Origin: Clostridium sp. CAG:253
GTDB lineage: Bacteria; Bacillota; Clostridia; Lachnospirales; Lachnospiraceae
Length of the DNA stretch: 50,437 bases
Assembly (NCBI GenBank): GCA_000436755.1
Contig: FR887337.1
Span: 7,909 to 58,345 of the forward strand
Direction of reading: 5' to 3'
Shown here: positions 16,973 through 25,879 of the stretch, piece after piece
Layout: each line of letters starts with the position of its first letter
Numbering within the stretch: the stretch's first letter is position 1
The notes under the pieces: generated by a model
The model's input: the letters and a program-made list of their open reading frames with translations, nothing else
Database searches by the model: none
Told to the model about the DNA's origin: nothing
Translations under genes and position numbers: made by a program

Positions 16973-17946
16973 TTAAGACGAGAATTATTTCGACAGGTGC
17001 AAGTGTGCCTGAACAGGTTATAACAAATGATGATTTGTCAAAAATAGTTGATACAAGTGATGAGTGGATTACACAGAGAACAGGCATAAAGAAGAGACAT
17101 ATATCAGGCGGAGAGAATACTTCGCATTTTGCGATAAATACGGCAAGACAGGTATTAGAGAGGGCTGAAGTTGCGGCTGAGGATGTTGACCTCATCATAG
17201 TTGCAAGCGTTACAGCCGACTATGGAACACCGTCACTTGCATGTATGGTACAAAAAGAGATTGGAGCCATAAATGCAGTTGCATTCGATGTAAATGCTGC
17301 GTGCAGCGGTTTTATGTTTGCACTCAGTATAGCAGACAAATACATAAAAACAGGGATGTATGAAAATGCAATAGTTATAGGTGCAGAGACATTATCAAAG
17401 ATTGTTGACTGGAAGGACAGAGCGACCTGTGTATTGTTTGGAGACGGTTCCGGTGGTGCATATGTAGAGAAATCAGAGGATATGGGTATATTAGAAGAAG
17501 AACTCGGTGCAAAAGGAGAACTTTGGAATATATTGACGCAGGGTTATGTCGGATGTTCAAATGCATTCAATGATATTAAACATGAGAAAGATAATCTTTG
17601 GTATGTGAATATGGATGGAAGGGCAGTATTTAAATTTGCAACTAAAGCTGTCACGAAGAGTATAGAGAGAGTTATGGACAATGCAGGAGTAAAAGCAGAT
17701 GAAATAAAGTATGTTGTACCACATCAGGCAAATGCAAGGATTGTTGATATTATTTCTAGAAAACTTGGGATAGCCCATGACAAGTGTTATATGAATATGT
17801 CTGAGTACGGAAATACTTCATCTGCGAGTATTCCGATAGTTTTGAATGAACTTAATGAGAAGGGGCTTATAGAAAGAGGGGACAAGCTTCTACTCACAGG
17901 TTTTGGCGGTGGAATGACTTGGGGAACCATGCTCATTTCATGGTAA
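16969..17946 (+). CDS. fabH: 3-oxoacyl-ACP synthase III
   Basis: Starts fatty-acid synthesis by condensing acyl-CoA with malonyl-ACP. The 325 residues contain the full Cys-His-Asn triad: C112 in NAACSGF, H252 in VPHQAN and N282 in YGNTSS. The C-terminal GFGGGMTWG is the FabH glycine motif. The start ATG overlaps the fabT stop by 4 nt. Whether it prefers acetyl-CoA or branched primers cannot be read from sequence. Confidence 0.96.
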   Translation: MIKTRIISTGASVPEQVITNDDLSKIVDTSDEWITQRTGIKKRHISGGENTSHFAINTARQVLERAEVAAEDVDLIIVASVTADYGTPSLACMVQKEIGAINAVAFDVNAACSGFMFALSIADKYIKTGMYENAIVIGAETLSKIVDWKDRATCVLFGDGSGGAYVEKSEDMGILEEELGAKGELWNILTQGYVGCSNAFNDIKHEKDNLWYVNMDGRAVFKFATKAVTKSIERVMDNAGVKADEIKYVVPHQANARIVDIISRKLGIAHDKCYMNMSEYGNTSSASIPIVLNELNEKGLIERGDKLLLTGFGGGMTWGTMLISW

Positions 17947-18004
17947 AAGGTTATTAGAAAATTTTATTTTAGGCATTGCGATAAATATTATCCGTCAGGC
18001 GGGT

Positions 18005-18034
18005 CTTTATCATAATGTGTTCTGATAAAGTTTT
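18005..18034 (+). promoter_or_regulatory. Hairpin in the fabH-acpP gap
   Basis: CTTTATCA (18005-18012) and TGATAAAG (18023-18030) are perfect inverted repeats around 10 nt, followed by TTTT. It could be a weak attenuator or 3'-end processing site that sets the acpP level; the stem is AT-rich. Confidence 0.5.
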
Positions 18035-18083
18035 CATAACAAAAAAATATATATATTTTAATCTATTTTTAGGAGGAAAAACC

Positions 18084-18308
18084 ATGGTATTTGAAAAAAT
18101 CAGAGAAATTATTGCTGAGCAGACAGGTAAGGATGTTGATGAAATCACATTGGAGACAAATGTAAAAGAGGATCTTGATGCAGATTCTTTAGATTTATTC
18201 CAGATTATCAACGATATTGAAGACGAATTTGATGTATCAGTTGAAGACCCTGAGTCAATTGTCACAGTTCAGGATGCAGTTGATTTTGTAGAAAGCCATA
18301 AGAACTAA
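18084..18308 (+). CDS. acpP: Acyl carrier protein
   Basis: Carries growing acyl chains on a phosphopantetheine arm. The protein is 74 residues and acidic, with S35 in DADSLDLFQ as the attachment site and the helix II recognition surface after it. ATG 18084 has AGGAGG 8 nt upstream; the longer open frame to 18015 includes an AT-rich leader and is not coding. It lies between two hairpins, consistent with separate control of its high expression. Confidence 0.96.
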   Translation: MVFEKIREIIAEQTGKDVDEITLETNVKEDLDADSLDLFQIINDIEDEFDVSVEDPESIVTVQDAVDFVESHKN

Positions 18309-18340
18309 AGCAAACGATTGTACTCGTACAACTGGGTGGT

Positions 18341-18395
18341 GGCGCTGGAGGTTGATAATTATATCCGCCTGCCGGCGCTATCTCTTTACTTTTTT
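18341..18395 (+). ncRNA. GC-rich hairpin between acpP and fabD
   Basis: The stem is built of GCGCTGG (18342-18348) with CCGGCGC (18372-18378), AGG with CCT, a 2x2 internal loop, and GATA with TATC around an ATTA tetraloop. A T-run at 18390-18395 follows after about 11 nt. The GC content stands out from the AT-rich surroundings. Probable attenuator, terminator or mRNA-processing element. It occupies the place where fabK sits in related operons; no reading frame is present. Confidence 0.6.
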
Positions 18396-18489
18396 ATGTA
18401 ATATAGAAGATTTCGGGTTGAAGAGGGATTGATTTAATTAAAATATATAAATATATGGATTTTATTCTTTAAGATGGAGGAAATTGTAA

Positions 18490-19425
18490 ATGAAAACAGT
18501 ATTTATGTTTAGTGGACAGGGTGCACAGTATGCTGGCATGGGAAAAGATTTGTATGACAATTATGCCGTTGCAAAGGAAGTTTTTGATAGAGCAGATGAG
18601 GTTTTGGGATATTCAATTAAAGATATATGTTTTTCTGATGAGGAGAAACTCGGACTTACAGAGTTTACACAGCCGGCAATACTTACAATGAGCATTGCAG
18701 CTATGAAAGTCATGCAGGAAAATGGAATAAATGCGGATATGACAGCAGGACTTAGTCTTGGTGAGTATTCGGCACTTGTTGCAAGTGGTGCAATGAAATT
18801 TGAGGAAGCAGTAGCACTTGTGCAAAAAAGAGGAAAATTTATGGCAGAGGCAGTTCCGAATGGCAAAGGAGGAATGTTTGCGATAATAGGTCTTGATACA
18901 GAACTTGTAGAAAAATCATGTGAGGAGGCCGTAAAGGAAATTGGAGGTGTAGCAGTTCCTGCAAATTATAATGCACCGGGTCAGATAGTAATCGGAGGAG
19001 ATGCTGCTACAGTTGAGAAGGCGGCAGAGATAGCAAAGGAAAAAGGGGCGAAGATGGCTGTCAAACTTAAAGTAAGCGGACCGTTCCACACAAGTCTTTT
19101 GCAGCCGGCAGCAGACAAACTTCTGCCTGAACTTGAAAAGATGAACATAGGAAAGATGGAAATTCCGGTATATACAAATGTGACAGCAGAAACACTTAAA
19201 AATGAGAGTGAGATAGTTCCTACATTGGCAAAACAGGTAGTATCACCTGTACGCTGGGAACACATAATAAAAAATATGTATGATGCGGGAGCAGATACAT
19301 TTATAGAATTGGGACCGGGTAAAACTCTTTGCGGATTTGTAAAGAGAACAGTAAAGGGTGTTGTAAATGTGAATGTTGAGGATACGGCATCGCTTGAAAA
19401 GGCTCTTAAAAAAATTAGAGAGTAG
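18490..19425 (+). CDS. fabD: Malonyl-CoA:ACP transacylase
   Basis: Transfers malonyl from CoA to ACP. The 311 residues have GQGAQYAGMGKDL at the N-terminus, the nucleophile S89 in GLSLGEYSALVASG and H200 in SGPFHTSLL. The ribosome site GATGGAGG lies 11 nt upstream of the ATG. It is part of the fab operon, preceded by 180 nt of non-coding DNA. Confidence 0.96.
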   Translation: MKTVFMFSGQGAQYAGMGKDLYDNYAVAKEVFDRADEVLGYSIKDICFSDEEKLGLTEFTQPAILTMSIAAMKVMQENGINADMTAGLSLGEYSALVASGAMKFEEAVALVQKRGKFMAEAVPNGKGGMFAIIGLDTELVEKSCEEAVKEIGGVAVPANYNAPGQIVIGGDAATVEKAAEIAKEKGAKMAVKLKVSGPFHTSLLQPAADKLLPELEKMNIGKMEIPVYTNVTAETLKNESEIVPTLAKQVVSPVRWEHIIKNMYDAGADTFIELGPGKTLCGFVKRTVKGVVNVNVEDTASLEKALKKIRE

Positions 19426-19501
19426 TGATAATGACAGATGAAAATATACAAAGATTAGCATAGATAGAAAAGTAACAGAATTTCAGATTAGGAGGGACAA
19501 G

Positions 19502-20230
19502 ATGTTAAAAGGAAAGACAGCGATAGTGACAGGTGCTGCCAAGGGTATTGGCAAGGCAATTGCAATTGCTTTTGCTAAAGAGGGCTGCAACATAGTTCTT
19601 AATTATCACAGCAATGTGTCTGATGAAACTATTAAGGAGATTGAAGATTGTGGTGTTAAATGCATGCCTGTTCAGGGGGATGTGAGCGATTTTGATTTTG
19701 CAAAGAATTTTATAAAAGATGTTAAAAAAGAGTTTGGTACAATCGATGTTCTTGTAAATAATGCAGGTATTACAAATGATATGCTTCTTATGAGAATGTC
19801 GGAGGAACAGTTTGATTCTGTTATCAATACAAATCTTAAAGGTTCATTCAATATGATACGTCACGCAAGCAGTGTGATGCTTAAGCAAAGAAGTGGTGCA
19901 ATAATAAATATGTCATCGGTTTCCGGAGTTGCGGGAAATATAGGTCAGGCAAATTACGCGGCATCTAAGGCAGGAGTTATCGGTCTTACAAAAGCGACAG
20001 CTAAGGAACTTGCACAGAGGGGTGTCACATGCAATGCGATAGCACCGGGATTTATAGAAACAGATATGACGGCAGTTTTAGCTGATGAGACAAAGGATGC
20101 AATCCTTAACTCTATTCCGCTTAGCAGAGCCGGAAAACCGGAAGATGTAGCAAATGCGGCAGTATTTTTGGCTAAAAACAATTACATTACAGGTCAGGTC
20201 TTAAATGTAGACGGCGGTATGATAATGTAG
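19502..20230 (+). CDS. fabG: 3-oxoacyl-ACP reductase
   Basis: NADPH-dependent reduction of 3-ketoacyl-ACP. The 242-residue short-chain dehydrogenase has the Rossmann motif TGAAKGIGKAIA, NNAG at 86-89, and the catalytic S139, Y152 and K156 in MSSVSGVAGNIGQANYAASK. The C-terminus ITGQVLNVDGGMIM is typical of FabG. GGAGGG precedes the ATG. Confidence 0.96.
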   Translation: MLKGKTAIVTGAAKGIGKAIAIAFAKEGCNIVLNYHSNVSDETIKEIEDCGVKCMPVQGDVSDFDFAKNFIKDVKKEFGTIDVLVNNAGITNDMLLMRMSEEQFDSVINTNLKGSFNMIRHASSVMLKQRSGAIINMSSVSGVAGNIGQANYAASKAGVIGLTKATAKELAQRGVTCNAIAPGFIETDMTAVLADETKDAILNSIPLSRAGKPEDVANAAVFLAKNNYITGQVLNVDGGMIM

Positions 20231-20342
20231 AGTATATATAATGGTGTAAGGGTCAAAATATCTTTTGACACCAACATCATATAATGGAAAATGATGGTTT
20301 AGATTAACAAAATCAGCAATGAGCTGTAGAAACGGGGGAATT

Positions 20343-21584
20343 ATGTCAAGAAGATGTGTAATAACCGGAATGGGTGTTGTAAGTCCGCTTGGAAGTACAG
20401 TTGACAGCATGTGGGAAAATGCGAAAAACGGTGTATGTGGAATTGAGAATATCACAAAGTTTGATACTACTGATTTTAAGGTGAAAGTAGCCGGAGAGGT
20501 TAAGGATTTTGACCCTGAAAAATATATGACAAAAAAAGATATAAAGAGAAATGATCCTTTTGCCGTATATGCGATGGGTGCTGCCGTACAGGCAATGGAT
20601 GACAGTGGTATCGATATGGAGAAAGAGGACGCATCGAGAGTCGGAGTCATATTTGGTTCAGGTGTAGGCGGTCTTGGGACAATGCAGGAGCAGGTTACAA
20701 GAATGAGAGAAAAAGGACCTTCAAGAGTTTCACCTATGTTTATACCTATGACAATCGGAAACATGGCAGCAGGAAACATTGCCATAAGATTTGGTGCAAA
20801 GGGAATTAATGAAGATATAGTTACAGCATGTGCAACAGCTACAAGCAGTATAGGTGCAGCTTTCAGAAATATTATTCACGGTTATGCAGATGTTGTTATT
20901 ACAGGTGGAGCAGAGGCAGGACTTTGCGAGATTGGCATTGCAGGTTTTACCAATCTTACGGCACTCTCAACAAATCCTGATCCGAAAGATGCCTGCAAGC
21001 CTTTTGACAAGGACAGGGATGGTTTTGTTCTTGGAGATGGAGCAGGAGTACTTGTCGTAGAGGAACTTGAGCATGCGCTTGCGAGAAATGCAACAATATA
21101 CGGAGAGATAGTTGGATATGGCGCAACAAGTGATGCATATCATATTACACTTCCGGAAAAGAGCGGAGCAGGAGCCGCAAAGGCTATGGAGATTGCCATG
21201 GAGGAAGCCGGCATAAAACCTGAGCAGGTTTCATATATTAATGCGCACGGAACAAGTACACCGGCAAATGATTCTACAGAGACAAATGCCATCAAATTAG
21301 CATTCGGTGATGCGGCAAAGGATGTTGCAGTAAGTTCGACAAAATCCATGACAGGACATCTGCTTGGAGCAGCCGGAGCAGTTGAGGCAATTATGTGTGT
21401 TAAAGCATTACAGGAAGATATTCTTCCACCGACAATAAATTATAAGACACCTGATGAAGAGTGTGACCTTGATTACATTCCAAATGAGGCAAGAAAGGTT
21501 GAAAAAGCTGAATATGCGTTATCAAATTCACTTGGATTTGGTGGACATAATGCAGTTCTTTGTTTTAAAAAGTGGGGGGAGTAG
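20343..21584 (+). CDS. fabF: 3-oxoacyl-ACP synthase II
   Basis: Elongating condensing enzyme, 413 residues, with the Cys-His-His triad: C163 in TACATATSS, His in NAHGTSTPANDSTE and His in SMTGHLLGAAGAVEA. ATG 20343 is chosen because CGGGGGAA lies just upstream; the frame is open from 20319 without support. Its stop lies 4 nt before the accB start, so FabF and BCCP synthesis are probably coupled. Confidence 0.96.
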   Translation: MSRRCVITGMGVVSPLGSTVDSMWENAKNGVCGIENITKFDTTDFKVKVAGEVKDFDPEKYMTKKDIKRNDPFAVYAMGAAVQAMDDSGIDMEKEDASRVGVIFGSGVGGLGTMQEQVTRMREKGPSRVSPMFIPMTIGNMAAGNIAIRFGAKGINEDIVTACATATSSIGAAFRNIIHGYADVVITGGAEAGLCEIGIAGFTNLTALSTNPDPKDACKPFDKDRDGFVLGDGAGVLVVEELEHALARNATIYGEIVGYGATSDAYHITLPEKSGAGAAKAMEIAMEEAGIKPEQVSYINAHGTSTPANDSTETNAIKLAFGDAAKDVAVSSTKSMTGHLLGAAGAVEAIMCVKALQEDILPPTINYKTPDEECDLDYIPNEARKVEKAEYALSNSLGFGGHNAVLCFKKWGE

Positions 21585-21588
21585 TCCT

Positions 21589-22092
21589 ATGAAATTTGAT
21601 GAAGTTAAAGAACTTATTGCTATTTTTGAAAAAAGTGATATGGGTGAAATGGAGATAAAACTTGATGGAGACAGTGTTCATCTTGGAAGAAATGCTTCAT
21701 TCTCTGTATCTAATAGTGAAAAAGAAACTACAAAAACTGTTATAGCAGGTTCAAATAATGACAGCGTGACAACTATTGAAAATAATAGTGCAGCTTTTGA
21801 GGATACAACGCAAGATAAAGCTTTTGAAGAGAATTTAAAAAGTGATGTTGAAGACGATGCTAAGACAGTTACGGCACCTATTGTCGGAACATATTATCAG
21901 AGTCAGGCACCTGACAAACCGCCTTTTGTTAAAGTCGGTGATACAATTGCAAAAGGTGATGTCGTCTGCATCATTGAAGCGATGAAATTTATGAACGAAG
22001 TAGTAAGTGAAGTAAGCGGAAAAATCATCGAAGTGCTTGTAGAAGATGGTGAGTTTGTTGAATTTGGACAGCCGCTTTTCAGAGTTGAATAA
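21589..22092 (+). CDS. accB: Biotin carboxyl carrier protein of acetyl-CoA carboxylase
   Basis: The 167 residues comprise an N-terminal helical segment, an Asn/Thr/Glu-rich linker (about 35-90) and a biotinyl domain with APIVGTYY and the biotin lysine K133 in IIEAMKFMNEV. The C-terminus is DGEFVEFGQPLFRVE. ATG 21589 follows GGGGGAG from the end of fabF. BCCP shuttles carboxyl-biotin between AccC and AccAD. Confidence 0.95.
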   Translation: MKFDEVKELIAIFEKSDMGEMEIKLDGDSVHLGRNASFSVSNSEKETTKTVIAGSNNDSVTTIENNSAAFEDTTQDKAFEENLKSDVEDDAKTVTAPIVGTYYQSQAPDKPPFVKVGDTIAKGDVVCIIEAMKFMNEVVSEVSGKIIEVLVEDGEFVEFGQPLFRVE

Positions 22093-22113
22093 AAAGAGCT
22101 TAGGAGGTTTTTT

Positions 22114-22539
22114 ATGGCAATGGATATTAAAGAGATAATGAGTATAATTCCTCACAGACAGCCGTTTCTTCTTATTGACAGAGTAGAGGAGATTGTTGAG
22201 GGTGAGTCAGTAACAGCTATAAAGAATGTTACGTACAATGAGCCTTTTTTTGCAGGGCACTTTCCAAATGAGCCTGTAATGCCGGGAGTTCTCATTGTTG
22301 AAGCAATGGCACAGGCAGGGGCTGTAGCAATATTATCTATGGATGAGTTTAAGGGTAAAACTGCTTATTTTGGAGGTATAAATAAAGCTAAGTTTAAGAA
22401 AAAAGTTGTTCCTGGTGATACATTGCGTCTTGAAGTTAAAATCGAAAAGCTCAAAAAGAATGCAGGTATTGGTCAGGGAACTGCTTATGTAGGAGACAAA
22501 GTGGCAGCACAGGCAGAACTTGTATTTATGATTGGTTAG
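22114..22539 (+). CDS. fabZ: 3-hydroxyacyl-ACP dehydratase FabZ
   Basis: Hot-dog fold dehydratase, 141 residues. The catalytic H49 is in [12 protein letters not shown] and E63 in IVEAMAQ. The N-terminal [13 protein letters not shown] is the usual FabZ start. AGGAGG precedes the ATG. No FabA-type isomerase or FabM was seen, so the route to unsaturated fatty acids, if any, is not encoded here. Confidence 0.96.
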   Translation: MAMDIKEIMSIIPHRQPFLLIDRVEEIVEGESVTAIKNVTYNEPFFAGHFPNEPVMPGVLIVEAMAQAGAVAILSMDEFKGKTAYFGGINKAKFKKKVVPGDTLRLEVKIEKLKKNAGIGQGTAYVGDKVAAQAELVFMIG

Positions 22540-22552
22540 AGGTGACAACTTT

Positions 22553-23899
22553 ATGTTTGACAAGATTTTGATTGCAAATCGTGGAGAGATTGCAGTAAGG
22601 ATAATCAGGGCATGTCGTGAGATGGGAATAAAGACGGTTGCTGTATTCTCAGAGCCTGACAGAGAGGCATTACACACACAGCTTGCAGATGAGGCTGTTT
22701 GTATAGGTTCGGCTAAAGTAGGTGACAGCTATCTCGACATGAATAATATAATCAGTGCAGCAGTTGAAAAGCGGGCACAGGCAATACATCCGGGATTTGG
22801 ATTTTTATCTGAAAACAGCATGTTTGCCGGTGTATGTAAAGATTGCAATATCAAATTTATCGGACCAAAGGGTTCGGTTATAGATGCACTGGGCAATAAG
22901 GCAAATGCACGACAAATGATGATCAATGCAGGAGTACCTGTTATACCCGGAAGTGACGGTGTGATTGCCGATGTGGATGGTGCATATGAAATGGCGGACA
23001 AACTGGGGTATCCTGTTATTGTGAAAGCATCTGCCGGAGGCGGCGGAAAAGGAATAAGGATTGTCAGAAAAAAAGAAGATTTGAAAGAAGCTTTTTTGTC
23101 AGCTCAAAGTGAGACAAAGGCTGCATTTGGTGATGATTCAATGTACATGGAAAAGCTTATTGAAGGGGCAAGACATGTAGAGGTACAGATACTTGGTGAC
23201 AGCTTTGGAAATGTTATACATCTCGGTGAGCGTGATTGTTCGCTGCAGAGAAAAAATCAGAAAGTTCTTGAGGAAACTCCTTGTGAGGTTTTATCAGAAG
23301 CTACGAGAGCAAAAATTTGTGAGTCGGCAGTAAAGGCTGCGAAAGCAGCAGGCTATGAGAATGCAGGAACAATTGAATTTTTGTATGATGAAGACTCTGA
23401 TAAATATTATTTTATGGAGATGAATACAAGAGTTCAGGTTGAACATCCGATAACAGAGATGGTTACAGGTGTTGACATAGTAAAAGAGCAGATAAGGATA
23501 GCGGCGGGAGAGAAGTTATCATATAGACAGGATGACATAAGGATAAGCGGTCACGCAATAGAATGCAGGATAAATGCAGAAAATCCTTCGAGAAATTTTG
23601 CACCTTGTCCCGGAATGATTGACTATCTTTTAATGCCGTCGGGAGGCATTGGACTTAGAGTTGACAGTGCCATATATCAGGGTTATGAGATACCGCCATA
23701 CTATGATTCGATGCTTGCGAAGGTTATAGTTCACGGCAAAGACAGAGAAGAAGCGATAGCAAAAATGAAAAGGGCATTGTATGAATTTGTAATAGAGGGT
23801 GTAGATACAAATATAGAATATCAGAATAAAATTTTGAATAATAAGAAATTTGAAAAATGTCAGTATAATACATCATTTCTTGAGAACGTAAAATTGTAA
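22553..23899 (+). CDS. accC: Biotin carboxylase subunit of acetyl-CoA carboxylase
   Basis: ATP-dependent carboxylation of biotin on BCCP. The 448 residues start FDKILIANRGEIAVRI, with the ATP-grasp loop ASAGGGGKGIRIV, HLGERDCSLQRKNQKV, and EMNTRVQVEHPITE with the catalytic Arg/Glu. ATG 22553 has GAGGTGA 8 nt upstream; a TTG at 22532 inside fabZ is rejected. It follows fabZ by 13 nt. Confidence 0.96.
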   Translation: MFDKILIANRGEIAVRIIRACREMGIKTVAVFSEPDREALHTQLADEAVCIGSAKVGDSYLDMNNIISAAVEKRAQAIHPGFGFLSENSMFAGVCKDCNIKFIGPKGSVIDALGNKANARQMMINAGVPVIPGSDGVIADVDGAYEMADKLGYPVIVKASAGGGGKGIRIVRKKEDLKEAFLSAQSETKAAFGDDSMYMEKLIEGARHVEVQILGDSFGNVIHLGERDCSLQRKNQKVLEETPCEVLSEATRAKICESAVKAAKAAGYENAGTIEFLYDEDSDKYYFMEMNTRVQVEHPITEMVTGVDIVKEQIRIAAGEKLSYRQDDIRISGHAIECRINAENPSRNFAPCPGMIDYLLMPSGGIGLRVDSAIYQGYEIPPYYDSMLAKVIVHGKDREEAIAKMKRALYEFVIEGVDTNIEYQNKILNNKKFEKCQYNTSFLENVKL

Positions 23900-23944
23900 A
23901 ATGATGTAACTGCCTGTTGATTAGATGTTGGAGTGAAATAGGAT

Positions 23945-24811
23945 ATGAATATTTTCAAAAAGAAAAGTTATTTTTCGGTAAACGGAACAGAAGAAAAGAA
24001 AAAAACTGAAAAAAACAAAAAAAGCCAGGAACCGTCAATTCCTGACGGTATGTGGATAAAATGTAATACCTGCAAAAACATAATATACAAAAAGGAAGTC
24101 ACGGAATTTAAACTTTGTCCAAACTGCGGGGCACATTTCAGAATGAACCCTTCAGAGAGAATAAAGATAATCTGTGATGAGGGAAGCTTTAGAGAGCTTG
24201 ATGCGAACCTGTCTACTGAAAATCCTATGAATTATCCTGATTATGATAAGGTGATTGGGAAAGCCAAAGCAAAATCAGGAATAAATGAAGCTGTAGTAAC
24301 AGGGGAATGCACAGTTGGCGGATTTAAGACGGTAATTGCGATAATGGACAGTCATTTTATGATGGGCAGTATGGGTTCTGTTGTGGGAGAAAAAATAACA
24401 AGAGCAATAGAGTATTCTACAGAGAAAAGACTTCCAATCATAATATTTACCACATCAGGCGGTGCAAGAATGCAGGAGGGAATAGTATCTCTGATGCAGA
24501 TGGCAAAAACAGCAGAAGCAGTTGGAAGACATGATGAAGCCGGACTTTTATATGTGACGGTACTTACTGATCCGACAACAGGCGGAGTGACGGCAAGTTT
24601 TGCAATGCTTGGAGATATAATTCTTGCAGAGCCAAAGGCACTAATAGGATTTGCGGGACAGAGAGTTATACAGGGAACAATTCATCAGAAGCTTCCTGAA
24701 GGATTTCAGCGTGCTGAATTTCAACTTGAACATGGATTTGTTGACAGGATTGTCAATAGGGAAGATATGAGAGATGAATTAATCTCAATTTTGAAACTGC
24801 ACAATTGTTAA
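23945..24811 (+). CDS. accD: Acetyl-CoA carboxylase carboxyltransferase beta subunit
   Basis: The 288 residues begin with a Lys-rich tail, then a four-cysteine zinc ribbon (CNTCKN and CPNCG), then the crotonase-like carboxyltransferase domain with [25 protein letters not shown] and [18 protein letters not shown]. These are standard AccD signatures. It forms an alpha2-beta2 complex with AccA encoded next. Confidence 0.95.
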   Translation: MNIFKKKSYFSVNGTEEKKKTEKNKKSQEPSIPDGMWIKCNTCKNIIYKKEVTEFKLCPNCGAHFRMNPSERIKIICDEGSFRELDANLSTENPMNYPDYDKVIGKAKAKSGINEAVVTGECTVGGFKTVIAIMDSHFMMGSMGSVVGEKITRAIEYSTEKRLPIIIFTTSGGARMQEGIVSLMQMAKTAEAVGRHDEAGLLYVTVLTDPTTGGVTASFAMLGDIILAEPKALIGFAGQRVIQGTIHQKLPEGFQRAEFQLEHGFVDRIVNREDMRDELISILKLHNC

Positions 24812-24904
24812 TATGATGCAAAGATCAAAAGCAGATAGAAATGTATGTTTACATACAAAATGCTGTCTGGTGGCTTGACATATTGTTAGGAAGGGATTGC
24901 TGTT

Positions 24905-25702
24905 ATGAATAGTGCTATGAAATCCGTAAGGATTGCAAGAAAGATAGACAGACCTAATACAAGGGAATTTATTGATAAATTATTTGAAAATTTTATGGAA
25001 ATGCATGGTGACAGGCTTTTTGCGGATGATGGTTCGATTGTTGGAGGAATAGCATCATTTGAGGGAATTCCGGTTACGGTTATCGGAATACAGAAAGGTC
25101 ATACTCTTGATGAAAATGTTGAGTGTAATTTTGGAAGTCCTAATCCCGAGGGATACAGAAAAGCACTTAGACTTATGAAACAGGCAGAAAAATTTCACAG
25201 ACCTGTTATAACGCTTGTAAATACGGCAGGAGCTTTTTGTGGAATAGGTGCTGAGGAACGTGGTCAGGGAGAAGCGATTGCGAGAAATATAATGGAAATG
25301 TCAAGACTTAAAACTCCAATAATATCAATATTTACAGGAGAAGGCGGAAGCGGCGGTGCACTTGCACTCGCAGTTGCGGACGAAGTGTGGATGCTTGAGC
25401 ACAGTCTTTATTCAGTGCTCTCACCGGAAGGATTTGCGAGTATCCTATGGAGAGACGCAGAAAGAGTAAGCGAAGCAGCAGAACTTATGAAGATGACCGC
25501 AAACGAGCTCATAAAAAACGGAGTATCAGACAGAACATTTCAAGAGCACAAAGACGGAATAGAAAATAATTTAAATTATACGACAGACCAGTTGAGAGAG
25601 GCACTTAGAAAGAAATTGCCGGAGCTGATGAAAAAAGATATTGGCAGATTGCTTGACGACAGATATAAAAGGTTTAGAAAATTTGGAGAATTTTCGGAGT
25701 AA
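24905..25702 (+). CDS. accA: Acetyl-CoA carboxylase carboxyltransferase alpha subunit
   Basis: The 265 residues are shorter than E. coli AccA (319), as usual in Clostridia. Motifs: [35 protein letters not shown] (read in parts), [23 protein letters not shown] and [17 protein letters not shown]. It is the last gene of the operon; the 79-bp palindrome lies about 45 nt downstream. AAGGGA precedes the ATG. Confidence 0.95.
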   Translation: MNSAMKSVRIARKIDRPNTREFIDKLFENFMEMHGDRLFADDGSIVGGIASFEGIPVTVIGIQKGHTLDENVECNFGSPNPEGYRKALRLMKQAEKFHRPVITLVNTAGAFCGIGAEERGQGEAIARNIMEMSRLKTPIISIFTGEGGSGGALALAVADEVWMLEHSLYSVLSPEGFASILWRDAERVSEAAELMKMTANELIKNGVSDRTFQEHKDGIENNLNYTTDQLREALRKKLPELMKKDIGRLLDDRYKRFRKFGEFSE

Positions 25703-25745
25703 AGAGCGTATAATTACCGTGATAAAAAATAAGATATATGCAACA

Positions 25746-25824
25746 AATGGCGTTAGAACATCCGTCGTTACTTAAGGTGCTTGATTTGTAACTTTAAGTA
25801 ACGCTACGGTGTTCTAACGCCATT
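25746..25824. repeat. 79-bp near-perfect palindromic element
   Basis: Three stacked arms: AATGGCGTTAGAACA (25746-25760) with TGTTCTAACGCCATT (25810-25824), CCGT (25762-25765) with ACGG (25806-25809), and CGTTACTTAA (25766-25775) with TTAAGTAACG (25794-25803). That is 29 perfectly paired bases with only a 1-nt and a 2-nt bulge, around an 18-nt loop. No T-run follows. It lies between the accA 3' end and the converging S1-domain gene. It could terminate or protect the long operon mRNA, or be a miniature mobile palindrome. Confidence 0.88.
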
Positions 25825-25879
25825 GTTCGTATAACATCTATTTAGTAAGGAGTCAGTCAGCATTAAATAAAACAAAAAA

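Noticed and set aside
25746..25824. Integron attC site
   Set aside because: The palindrome holds GTTAGA and TCTAAC, but in the reverse order to attC ends (which run TCTAAC to GTTAGA), the core 7-mers do not fit, and no integrase or cassette array is present.
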